From assembly GCF_018069875.1 (NCBI RefSeq), contig NZ_JAGQDF010000014.1:1-64000 (forward strand): a DNA stretch of 64,000 nucleotides, written 5' to 3'. Shown piece after piece: positions 57,105 to 64,000 of the stretch (positions are counted from its first letter, which is position 1; the number at the start of each line of letters is the position of its first letter). Under the pieces are notes generated by a model. The model did not search any database. It saw only the letters and a program-made list of their open reading frames with translations, and was not told the DNA's origin. The position numbers and the translations under genes are program-made. The stretch is from Ideonella alba (GTDB lineage Bacteria; Pseudomonadota; Gammaproteobacteria; Burkholderiales; Burkholderiaceae_C).

Positions 57105-57871
57105 CAGGCGGGCAGCCACCAGCGGTGGCCGTGGGCGGTATGGGGGGTCAGGGGATGGCCGAAGGCGGCGGACAGCGCGGCCTCGGTCATCACCTCGGCG
57201 GCGGGGCCGGCGATCGCCCGACCATCGCCGGGCAGCAGCAGCGCGTGGGTGGCCAGGCGCTGGGCCAGGCTGAGGTCGTGGATGGACAGCAGCAGGCCGC
57301 GCCCGCGCTCGCGCGCTTCGGCGGCCAGCAGCTCGGCCACGCGCAGTTGCTGCGCCAGGTCCAGGTGGGCCAGCGGTTCATCCAGCAGCGCCAGCGGCGG
57401 GTCCTGCGTCAGCAGCGTGGCCAGCGCGACGCGCTGGCGCTCGCCGCCGGACAAGGTGGTGACATCGCGTGCCTCGAAGCCGGCCAGGCCGACGCGGGCC
57501 AGCGCGGCCAGCGCCAGTGCGCGGTCGGACTCGCCCTCCCAGTGCCAGCGCGAGAGGTGCGGATGGCGGCCCTGCAGCACCACGTCCAGCACCGGTGCGG
57601 CAAAGGCGTCGTGCACGGCCTGTGGCACGAAGCCGCGCCAGCAGGCCTGCTCGGCCAGTGGCCGCTCGGCCAGCGGTCGCTCGCCCAGCCAGACCGTGCC
57701 GGCCGACGGGGCCCGGGCGCCGGCCAGCGTGTGCAGCAGCGTGGTCTTGCCCACGCCGTTGGGGCCCAGCAGGCACCAGACCTCGCCGCGCTGCAGCTGC
57801 AGGTCGAGCGACTCGACCAGCACGCGCGCACCGATGCGCACCGCCAGCCCGCGCGTGGACAGCAGCGTCAT
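57104..57871 (-). CDS. btuD: Vitamin B12 ABC transporter, ATP-binding protein
   Basis: The 255-residue ATPase has Walker [10 protein letters not shown], signature [12 protein letters not shown] and Walker [12 protein letters not shown]. FecCD-type ATPases energise siderophore or B12 import; the riboswitch operon context selects B12. Its ATG overlaps the btuC stop by ATGA. Normal length and all motifs present. Confidence 0.9.
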   Translation of the reverse strand: MTLLSTRGLAVRIGARVLVESLDLQLQRGEVWCLLGPNGVGKTTLLHTLAGARAPSAGTVWLGERPLAERPLAEQACWRGFVPQAVHDAFAAPVLDVVLQGRHPHLSRWHWEGESDRALALAALARVGLAGFEARDVTTLSGGERQRVALATLLTQDPPLALLDEPLAHLDLAQQLRVAELLAAEARERGRGLLLSIHDLSLAQRLATHALLLPGDGRAIAGPAAEVMTEAALSAAFGHPLTPHTAHGHRWWLPA

Positions 57872-58875
57872 CGCTGGCCTCCGCGCGTCAGCAGGGCGAT
57901 GAAGGCCGGCGCGCCCACCAGCGCGGTGACCACGCCCACCGGCAGCTGCAGCGGTGCGGCCACGGTGCGTGCCAGGGTGTCGGCGGCCAGCAGGAAGGCG
58001 CCACCAGCCAGCGCACTGGCCGGCAGCAGCCAGCGCTGGTCGTTGCCGATCAGCAGGCGCAGCGCATGCGGCACCACCAGACCGACGAAGCCGATCGTGC
58101 CGGCGGTGGCCACGGCCAGTGCCGCCGCCGCCGAGGCGGCCAGGTAGACGACCAGCCGCACGCGCGCCACCGGCACGCCCAGCATCTGCGCTGCGCCGGG
58201 GCCGCGCAGCAGCAGGTTCAGCTCGCGGCCCAGCGGCCACAGCCCGGCCAGCAGCAGCCAGGGGGCGATCAGCACGGCCCACGTGGGCTCGGCCGCGGAC
58301 AGGTCGCCCATCATCCAGAACAGCATGCCCTTGAGTTGCGCGTCGGGCGCCAGCGACAGCAGCAGGCCGACGCCGGCCATCGCGATCGCCGACAGCATCA
58401 CGCCGGTCAGCAGCAGGCGTGGCGTGGCGTCCTGGCGGCTGGCCAGCTCGACGCGGCCCAGGTCGGGGTGGGCCAGCGCAAAGACGGTGAGCACCGCGGC
58501 GAAGGCGCCGGCGAAGGCGCCACCATGCACGGCCAGGGCCCCGCCGCCCAGCACCATCAGGCCCAGCGCGCCCAGCGCGGCGCCGCCGGACAGGCCCAGC
58601 ACATAGGGGTCGGCCAGCGGGTTGCGCAGCAGCACCTGCATCAGCGCGCCCGCCAGAGCCAGCAGCGCGCCCACGCTGACGGCGGCCAGTGCGCGCGGCA
58701 GGCGCAGCCGGTGCAGGATCTCGGCCTCGGCCGAGGCGTCGGGCTGGCGCAGCAAGGCTGGCAGCTCGGCCGGTGAGATCGTCAGGCTGCCCACCGACAG
58801 CGCCAGCAGAAACAGCCCGGCCAGCCCGGCAGCCAGCAGGGCCAGCACCGGGCCGGGGCGGCGCAGCGGGGTCAC
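57868..58875 (-). CDS. btuC: Vitamin B12 ABC transporter, permease
   Basis: The 335-residue FecCD-type permease has nine to ten hydrophobic helices. The characteristic blocks are RLPRALAAVSVGALLALAGALMQVLLRNPLADPYVLG and GTIGFVGLVVPHALRLLIG. It forms the inner-membrane channel for cobalamin. It starts 58 bases after tonB, the widest gap inside the operon. Confidence 0.92.
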   Translation of the reverse strand: MTPLRRPGPVLALLAAGLAGLFLLALSVGSLTISPAELPALLRQPDASAEAEILHRLRLPRALAAVSVGALLALAGALMQVLLRNPLADPYVLGLSGGAALGALGLMVLGGGALAVHGGAFAGAFAAVLTVFALAHPDLGRVELASRQDATPRLLLTGVMLSAIAMAGVGLLLSLAPDAQLKGMLFWMMGDLSAAEPTWAVLIAPWLLLAGLWPLGRELNLLLRGPGAAQMLGVPVARVRLVVYLAASAAAALAVATAGTIGFVGLVVPHALRLLIGNDQRWLLPASALAGGAFLLAADTLARTVAAPLQLPVGVVTALVGAPAFIALLTRGGQR

Positions 58876-58933
58876 GGGCGGGCCCTCCGGGCGACGCAGG
58901 CCGGGGCGCGCGCGGGGGCGTGGCCGGGCGTGT

Positions 58934-59662
58934 TCATTGGCTGGCCAGCAGCGTGCTGCTGACCGGCTGGTCCAGCTGGAAGCGGATCGCCACGCTCACG
59001 CTGCTGGCCACGGCCTCGCCGCCGACGCGCGCGGGCTCGTAGCGCCAGCCGCGGGCGGCGTCGCGCGCGGCCAGGTCGAGCAGGGCGATGCCGCTGCGCT
59101 GCAGCCACTGCACCGATTCGACGCGGCCCTGTGCGTCGATCTGCAACTGCAGCCGCACGCGCCCCTGCAAGCCGTCCTCGCGTGCGGCCTCGGGGTAGGC
59201 GGGCAGGGCGTTGCCGGGCAGCGGGCGCGCGGGCAGGGCCGCGGCCACCGCCGGCGCGGCGCTGACCGGCGCACTGGCCACCGCACCGCTGTGCGGTGCA
59301 CTGGCCACTGGGGTGCTGTGCGGCAGCGGGGCCGCCGGCGCGGCGGCCACCGCCAGCAGCAGCGTGGGCGCCGGTGCGGGCGGCGCCGCCTCGGGGCCGG
59401 GCCGGGTGAGGGCGCTGAGCGGTGGAGTCGCTCGCCGGGGGGCCGCGACGGCCGGCCGCGGGTCGGTGCGGACGGTGGGGGCCTCGACCCCCACGGTCGG
59501 TGCGCTGAGGTAGACCAGCGCCGGGCCGCGCTCGGGGGGCGCTGCGGCCGGCCGCGTGTTCAGCGCCGGCCACACCAGCGCCCAGGCCACACCGTGCAGC
59601 ACCAGCGCCGCCAGCGCGCCCTGGGCGCGCGGGTGGCTGATGTGGCGGCGGGGCCAGGCCAT
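58934..59662 (-). CDS. tonB: Energy transducer TonB of the B12 operon
   Basis: The 242-residue TonB has an N-terminal membrane anchor (ALAALVLHGVAWALVW) and an Ala/Pro-rich periplasmic stalk to about residue 150. The TonB C-terminal domain starts PLPGNALPAYPEAAREDGLQGRVRLQLQI. It would link proton-motive force from ExbBD (not in the window) to BtuB. A private TonB between btuB and btuC is unusual compared with the shared chromosomal TonB of enterics. It starts two bases after btuB. Confidence 0.9.
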   Translation of the reverse strand: MAWPRRHISHPRAQGALAALVLHGVAWALVWPALNTRPAAAPPERGPALVYLSAPTVGVEAPTVRTDPRPAVAAPRRATPPLSALTRPGPEAAPPAPAPTLLLAVAAAPAAPLPHSTPVASAPHSGAVASAPVSAAPAVAAALPARPLPGNALPAYPEAAREDGLQGRVRLQLQIDAQGRVESVQWLQRSGIALLDLAARDAARGWRYEPARVGGEAVASSVSVAIRFQLDQPVSSTLLASQ

Positions 59663-59664
59663 GC

Positions 59665-61512
59665 TCAGAACAGCGGCGTCCAGCGCAGCGTCAGCTGGGC
59701 CTGGCGGCCCGGGGCGACATAGCCCAGTGCCTGCTGGTAGACCCGGTCGGTGAGGTTGTCGACGCGGCCCTCGAGCGACCACTCCGGCGTCACGCGCCAG
59801 CGTGCGAACAGGGCGACGGTGGCGTAGCCGCCCATGCGGGTGCCGGCGCTTTCGTCCACCGAATCCCAGCGCGCGCCGCTGTAGCCCAGATCGCTGCCCA
59901 GCGACCAGTCGCCCAGCGGCTGCACCAGGTGCAGCTGGGCGAACTGGCGGGCGCGGCGCTGCAGCTGAGCGCCGGTGTCGCTGTCTTCGGGTGATTGCGC
60001 GGTCAGGCTGGCGCGCACGCGGGTACCGGTGGGCAGGGTGCCGCTGGCGCCGAGCACCAGGCCGTCGATGCGGGCGCGCGCGGTGTTGCGCGGCTGGTAG
60101 CTGAAGCTGCCCGGCACCGTCTCGACCCAGTTGATCAGCTGGCGGATGCGGTTGGAGAACAGCGTGGCGCTCCACTGCACGCCGCCCATCGACAGGTCGG
60201 CGCCGAGCTCGGCATTGACGCTGCGCTCGGGTTGCAGGGCCGGGTTGCCGTTGCTGCCGAAGTTGTCGCTGTAGTAGAGCTGGTTGAAGGTGGGCGCCTT
60301 GAAGGCGCTGCCCAGCGCGCCGCGCAGGCGCAACGCGCTGGAGGCCTGCCAGGCCAGACCCAGCTGACCGGTGCTGTGGCCGCCGTACTGGCTGTTGGCG
60401 TCATGGCGCAGGTCGGCCTGCACCGACAGCGCGCCGTACGCGGCCTGCCAGCCCAGCAGGCCGCTGCGCACGCTGCGGCTGTCGCGGGCATAGGCGGTGG
60501 CGCTGTCCACCGCCTGGCGCGACCACTCCAGGCCGGCGCTCAGCGTGCCGCCGGCCACGCGGTGGCGGCCGATCCACGAGAGCTGGTCCTGGGTGGTGTC
60601 GGTGAAGACCGTGGAACTGCCGGCCAGGTGGTTGTCGTCCCAGCTGCGCGCCAGGCGCAGCGTGTGCTCGACACCGGGCAGCAGCGGACCGCTCCAGTGC
60701 GCGGCCAGGGTCTGGGTGCGGTCACGGCTGAGGTCGTCGGCCACGGCGGTGGCGTCGTACTGCACCTTGCTGTCGCTGCGCAGGAACTGCAGGCCCAGCT
60801 GCTGGCCGCCGTCCAGGTGCTGCACCACACGGGCCTGCAGGCCCAGCTGGCGGCTGCCGTCGCGGTCGGGGTTGTAGCCCCAGAAGCTGGGGTCGGAGAC
60901 GTTGTAGCCGTCGCTGCGCAGCGCGGTGGCGCCCAGCGACAGCTCGGTCTGGCCCAGGCGCGCGGCAAAGCTGCCGGCCACACGGGCCAGACCGCGCTCG
61001 CCGGCGGTCCAGGACAGATCGACGCCCGGGCTGCGCTGCGCGGTCCTGGTGAAGATCTGGATCACGCCGCCGATCGCGTCGGCGCCGTACAGGCTGCTCG
61101 AGGCGCCGGGCAGCAGCTCGACGCGCTCGATCAAGGCCAGCGGAATGGCCTCCAGCGGCGCGGTGCCCAGCGTGGCCGAGCCGATGCGCACGCCGTCGAT
61201 CAGCACCACGGTGTGGTCGCTGTTGGCGCCGCGCATGAACACGCCGCTGATCTGGCCCAGGCCGCCGTTGGTGCTGGTCTCGACGCCGCCCAGGCTGCGC
61301 AGCAGCTCGGTCAGCGAGCCGGCGCCGGCGGCGCGGATGTCCTCGGCGGTGATGACCTGCACCGGCCGCACCGCGGCGCTGGCGCGTTGCGGCTGGCGGG
61401 CAGCGGTGACGACCAGGTCGTCGTCGGCGGCAGGGGGGGTCTGGGCGAAGGCGCCCAGGGGCGAAGCGGCCAGCAGCGTGGCCAGGGCAAGCGCGGTGCG
61501 CGGGAACATCAT
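59665..61512 (-). CDS. btuB: TonB-dependent vitamin B12 receptor
   Basis: The 615-residue outer-membrane receptor has a signal peptide (RTALALATLLAASPLGAFAQ), TonB box region DDLVVTAARQPQRASA, plug (LTELLRSLGGVETSTNGGLGQISGVFMRG) and a barrel ending in AQLTLRWTPLF. Riboswitch and neighbours identify the ligand as cobalamin. Two adjacent ATG codons (61512, 61509) are possible. It is the first gene of a nine-gene unit. Confidence 0.93.
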   Translation of the reverse strand: MMFPRTALALATLLAASPLGAFAQTPPAADDDLVVTAARQPQRASAAVRPVQVITAEDIRAAGAGSLTELLRSLGGVETSTNGGLGQISGVFMRGANSDHTVVLIDGVRIGSATLGTAPLEAIPLALIERVELLPGASSSLYGADAIGGVIQIFTRTAQRSPGVDLSWTAGERGLARVAGSFAARLGQTELSLGATALRSDGYNVSDPSFWGYNPDRDGSRQLGLQARVVQHLDGGQQLGLQFLRSDSKVQYDATAVADDLSRDRTQTLAAHWSGPLLPGVEHTLRLARSWDDNHLAGSSTVFTDTTQDQLSWIGRHRVAGGTLSAGLEWSRQAVDSATAYARDSRSVRSGLLGWQAAYGALSVQADLRHDANSQYGGHSTGQLGLAWQASSALRLRGALGSAFKAPTFNQLYYSDNFGSNGNPALQPERSVNAELGADLSMGGVQWSATLFSNRIRQLINWVETVPGSFSYQPRNTARARIDGLVLGASGTLPTGTRVRASLTAQSPEDSDTGAQLQRRARQFAQLHLVQPLGDWSLGSDLGYSGARWDSVDESAGTRMGGYATVALFARWRVTPEWSLEGRVDNLTDRVYQQALGYVAPGRQAQLTLRWTPLF

Positions 61513-61630
61513 GGAAGCGTCTGCAAAGGCGCCCCGGCCGCCGAAGACGGGCGGGCCGGGAACGATGGTCGTGCCCGGCCGCTTCCCCGCAGCTGGGCAC
61601 CATGTCGGTGACGCCGCCTGCGCAGCACCA

Positions 61631-61813
61631 CCCCGTCGTTGGCCGGTATCCGGGCTGGCGGAGACGACCCGTGCGGCCTTCCCGAAGCCGTGGCTTCAGT
61701 GGCGAGGGAGCACGAGCGAGGGGGCTGTGAGCAGCACCCTGTCCGCTTACCGTTGCGGGGGCAGCGCAGGTTGGGCGTTCCTCGTCGAGGGCGGCCTTCC
61801 TGCTTCCCGTTTA
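61631..61813 (-). ncRNA. Cobalamin riboswitch
   Basis: Read on the minus strand, the stretch contains the B12 box (AGCCCGGATACCGGCC at 61641-61656), the conserved GCCACTG (61697-61703) and the GGAAG-type helices flanking the core. It lies 118 bases upstream of btuB, which leaves room for an expression platform in 61513-61630 with several GC-rich stems. Bound adenosylcobalamin should reduce expression of btuB and the eight genes behind it. 61814-61934 holds the upstream promoters but no further gene. Confidence 0.93.
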
Positions 61814-61934
61814 CCCCAAGCCGCCACGATGGACGGCCCAGGCACCAACGGCCGAAATCTTAGCATCCGCTTCCCGACACGAAGCTTGCGGCGGGACAAT
61901 GGGCCGGCCGCCCCCCTGCGTTCAAGGAGTGCCG

Positions 61935-62402
61935 ATGAGCCCGCTGCGCCGCCTGTTCGATCCCGCCCTGTGGCTGCTGGCCGCTTTGCCAGCCGGCGTG
62001 GCCGCCGCCCCGGACCTGGCCGCGCTGCGCGAGGAAGTGCGCGGCGCCGAGGCGGCGTTCGCCGACAGCATGGCACGGCGCGACCTGGCGGCATTCGCCG
62101 GCTTCGTGGCCGACGACGCGGTGTTCCTGAATGGTGGCCAGCCGCTGCGCGGCAAGGACGCGGTGCTGGCGCACTGGCAGCGCTTCTTTGACGGGCCCCG
62201 GGCGCCCTTCGCCTGGAGACCCGAGCTGGTCGAGGTGATCGGCAGTGGCGGCCTGGCACAGTCCACCGGTCCGGTCACCGACCCCGCCGGCACGCTGGTG
62301 GCGCGCTTCTACAGCACCTGGCGGCGCGAGGCCGACGGCCGCTGGCGCGTGGTGCTGGACAACGGCTATGACGTCAGCCCGGATGGCTGCGCCAAACCCT
62401 GA
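61935..62402 (+). CDS. Exported NTF2-like (DUF4440/SnoaL-type) protein
   Basis: The 155-residue protein has a signal peptide (FDPALWLLAALPAGVAAA) and an NTF2-like fold (LREEVRGAEAAFADSMARRDLAAFAGFVADDAVFLNGGQPLRGKDAVLAHW). AAGGAG precedes the ATG at 61935. Substrate or role cannot be told; relatives include steroid isomerase-like and ketosteroid-binding proteins. It diverges from the B12 operon. Confidence 0.78.
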   Translation: MSPLRRLFDPALWLLAALPAGVAAAPDLAALREEVRGAEAAFADSMARRDLAAFAGFVADDAVFLNGGQPLRGKDAVLAHWQRFFDGPRAPFAWRPELVEVIGSGGLAQSTGPVTDPAGTLVARFYSTWRREADGRWRVVLDNGYDVSPDGCAKP

Positions 62403-62415
62403 CCACTGCGCGTGA

Positions 62416-62835
62416 TCACCAACTGCCGGTGTTGGGCATCGAGGCCCAGGGCTCGGCCGGCGCCAGCGCCGGGCCGTCCTGCAGCAGCTCCACGCTGATC
62501 TGGTCGGGCGAGCGCACGAAGGCCATGCGGCCGTCGCGCGGCGGGCGCAGGATGGTCACGCCCATGTCCTGCAGGCGCTGGCAGGTGGCGTAGATGTCCT
62601 TCACCGCATAGGCCACGTGGCCGAAGTTGCGGCCGCCGGTGTAGACCTCGGGGTCCCAGTTGTGGGTCAGCTCGATCTGGGCGTCGTGGTCGCCCGGTGC
62701 GGCCAGGTAGACCAGCGTGAAGCGGCCCTGCGGGTACTCGCTGCGACGCACCTCCTCCAGGCCGAGGGCATCGCGGTAGAAGCGCAGCGAGGCGTCGAGG
62801 TCGGTCACGCGGACCATGGTGTGCAGGTATTTCAT
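62416..62835 (-). CDS. gloA: Lactoylglutathione lyase (glyoxalase I)
   Basis: The 139-residue vicinal-oxygen-chelate enzyme has the four metal ligands His (KYLHTMVRV), Glu ([10 protein letters not shown]), His (FGHVAYAV) and Glu (ISVELLQ) in the GloA order. It converts the methylglyoxal-glutathione hemithioacetal to lactoylglutathione. Length is normal for short GloA. It stands alone between convergent and divergent neighbours. Confidence 0.92.
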   Translation of the reverse strand: MKYLHTMVRVTDLDASLRFYRDALGLEEVRRSEYPQGRFTLVYLAAPGDHDAQIELTHNWDPEVYTGGRNFGHVAYAVKDIYATCQRLQDMGVTILRPPRDGRMAFVRSPDQISVELLQDGPALAPAEPWASMPNTGSW

Positions 62836-62918
62836 GCGGGTGATTGTGCGCCGTCAGCCATGGGCCCGCGGCCGCTGCGGGCTTGCTCCTACACTGCGGC
62901 CATCGACAGGAGGAGAGC

Positions 62919-63863
62919 ATGGACGTGAGAAGTCTGTTTGCCCGTGGCAGCGACACGCCGTCGGCCGCCCCCGGACTGCTGCGCAAGGGGCTGACGCTGC
63001 TGGTGGTGGTGGCCGTGCTGTGGTGGCTGTGGCCGCTGCGCACCGTGCCCACCGGCCACCGCGGCGTGATCACCGTGGGCGGTGCGATCAAGGGCATCGA
63101 GAACGAGGGCTTCACGCTGATCTGGCCCTGGCAGTCGCTGAGCATCTTCAACATCCGCGCCGAAGAGGCCACGGTGGAAAACGCTGAAGGCAGCACCAGC
63201 GACACCCAGCCGGTCAAGGTGAGCCTGACGGTGCGCTACAGCATCCAGACCGACAAGGTGGCCGAGGTCTTCGAGAAGTACAGCCGCGACGGCGACCTGC
63301 AAAGCTATGTGCAGACCGCCACCCAGGAGGTGTTCAAGGCGGTGACCGCGCGCTACAACGCGCCCGACCTGATTGCCAAGCGCGCGGCGGTCAGCAATGA
63401 CATCGTCGCCGCGCTGCGCGGCAAGCTGGCCATCTACGGGGCGCAGGTGATCAACGTCGACATGCGCAACTTCAGCTTCTCGCAGGACTACATGTCGGCG
63501 ATCAACCAGAAGGTCACCCAGGAGCAGCTGCGCCTGGCCGCCGAGAACAAGGTGCGCACCGTCGAGGCCGAGCAGAAGCAGAAGGTGGCCATCGCCGAGG
63601 CCGAGGCCACTGCGCTCAAGGCCAAGGCCGACGGCGAGGCCTATGCCGCGCTGAAGGCGGCCACCGCGCAGGCCGAGGCGCTGAAGATCCAGAACGCCGC
63701 GCTGGCGCAGAGCCGCGAGGTGCTGGAGCTGCGCCGCATCGAGGTGGAAAAGATCAAGGCCGAGCGCTGGAACGGCGAGCTGCCGCAGAACATCTACGCC
63801 GGCGCGCCGGTGCCCTTCCTGAACCTCAACCACGAGGGCGCCGCCAAGGCCGGCAAGAACTGA
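62919..63863 (+). CDS. SPFH/prohibitin-family membrane protein
   Basis: The 314-residue protein has one membrane helix at about residues 24-42, then a SPFH/Band 7 domain (VPTGHRGVITVGGAIKGIENEGFTLIWPWQ). A long Ala/Glu/Lys-rich coiled coil follows (QKVAIAEAEATALKAKADGEAYAALKAATAQAEAL). Prohibitin-like proteins form ring scaffolds and often regulate membrane proteases. The ATG at 62919 follows AGGAGGAGAGC. The stop shares its last base with the next ATG. Confidence 0.88.
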   Translation: MDVRSLFARGSDTPSAAPGLLRKGLTLLVVVAVLWWLWPLRTVPTGHRGVITVGGAIKGIENEGFTLIWPWQSLSIFNIRAEEATVENAEGSTSDTQPVKVSLTVRYSIQTDKVAEVFEKYSRDGDLQSYVQTATQEVFKAVTARYNAPDLIAKRAAVSNDIVAALRGKLAIYGAQVINVDMRNFSFSQDYMSAINQKVTQEQLRLAAENKVRTVEAEQKQKVAIAEAEATALKAKADGEAYAALKAATAQAEALKIQNAALAQSREVLELRRIEVEKIKAERWNGELPQNIYAGAPVPFLNLNHEGAAKAGKN

Positions 63864-64000
63864 TGAGCGGCTGGACGATCTTCCACAACCCCCGCTGCAG
63901 CACTTCGCGCCAGGTGCTGGCCGCGCTGCGCGAGGCGGGCATCGAGCCGCAGGTGGTGGAGTACCTGAAAACGCCGCCCGACCGCGCCACGCTGCAGCGT
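63863..64000 (+). CDS. ArsC-family reductase (partial, cut by window end)
   Basis: The 46 visible codons begin MSGWTIFHNPRCSTSRQVLAALREAG. This matches the glutaredoxin-linked arsenate reductase fold with the active-site Cys at residue 12 in NPRCSTSR. ArsC reduces arsenate; relatives such as YfgD keep the motif without proven arsenate activity. Translation is coupled to the SPFH gene (TGATG). The rest of the gene lies beyond base 64000. Confidence 0.85.
   Translation, partial: MSGWTIFHNPRCSTSRQVLAALREAGIEPQVVEYLKTPPDRATLQR

Overview
The window is high-GC, densely coded chromosomal DNA with gene order and protein types typical of a betaproteobacterium of the order Burkholderiales, probably the Leptothrix/Rubrivivax/Ideonella group. 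Supporting signs are hslVU beside a dksA unit, the order COG0523 GTPase - corC - lnt - glyQS - gmhB - plsC - ygjP, a fused IcmF mutase, and LiuR/VanR catabolic regulation. The assignment is inferred from family knowledge, not from a marker gene. I saw no rRNA, tRNA, insertion sequence, prophage or CRISPR array.

Layout. 133-4634 (minus): a complete branched-chain amino-acid ABC importer, livK-livH-livM-livG-livF. 4772-10027: a small membrane protein, an M13 metallopeptidase and a large TonB-dependent receptor. 10204-13494 (minus): the B12-dependent mutase IcmF behind a LiuR-type operator. 13650-18434: coaX, a K+ channel, a diguanylate cyclase and hslVU. 18560-22163 (minus): a STAS protein, a DksA with a long Ala/Lys/Pro tail, and a COG0523 GTPase. 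22313-30147 (plus): the housekeeping run corC-lnt-glyQ-glyS-gmhB-plsC-ygjP. 30382-36253 (plus): LiuR, an unknown exported protein, then a LiuR-box operon of carbonic anhydrase, thiolase, a membrane protein, an SDR and an acyl-CoA dehydrogenase. 36310-40412: vanA diverging from vanR-vanB with palindromic VanR operators, then a flavin monooxygenase. 40576-44483: an AcoR-type sigma54 activator and the flavin-containing monooxygenase it probably controls. 44588-45144: a ParDE toxin-antitoxin pair. 45200-53242: mixed genes, including a CbiM-like permease, a beta-propeller lipoprotein and a DUF1800/DUF1501 pair. 53336-61813 (minus): a nine-gene vitamin B12 uptake and salvage operon (btuB-tonB-btuC-btuD-cobT-cobS-cobC-cobU-btuF) behind one cobalamin riboswitch. 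61935-64000: an NTF2-like protein, a glyoxalase, an SPFH protein and the start of an ArsC-family gene.

How the parts fit together. Three near-identical LiuR-type palindromes tie the icmF promoter, the liuR promoter and the carbonic anhydrase/thiolase/acyl-CoA dehydrogenase operon into one probable branched-chain acyl-CoA regulon, and the liv importer would supply its substrates. IcmF needs adenosylcobalamin, and the B12 operon in the same window imports and remodels corrinoids. The van and FMO clusters add aromatic or ketone catabolism. No wholly new multi-gene system stands out. The most unusual single observations are a GmhB whose nucleophilic Asp is Gly, a GSFSGA loop in the sigma54 activator next to a good -24/-12 candidate, a seven-repeat propeller lipoprotein that starts at TTG, and the tailed DksA without a zinc-finger cysteine set.
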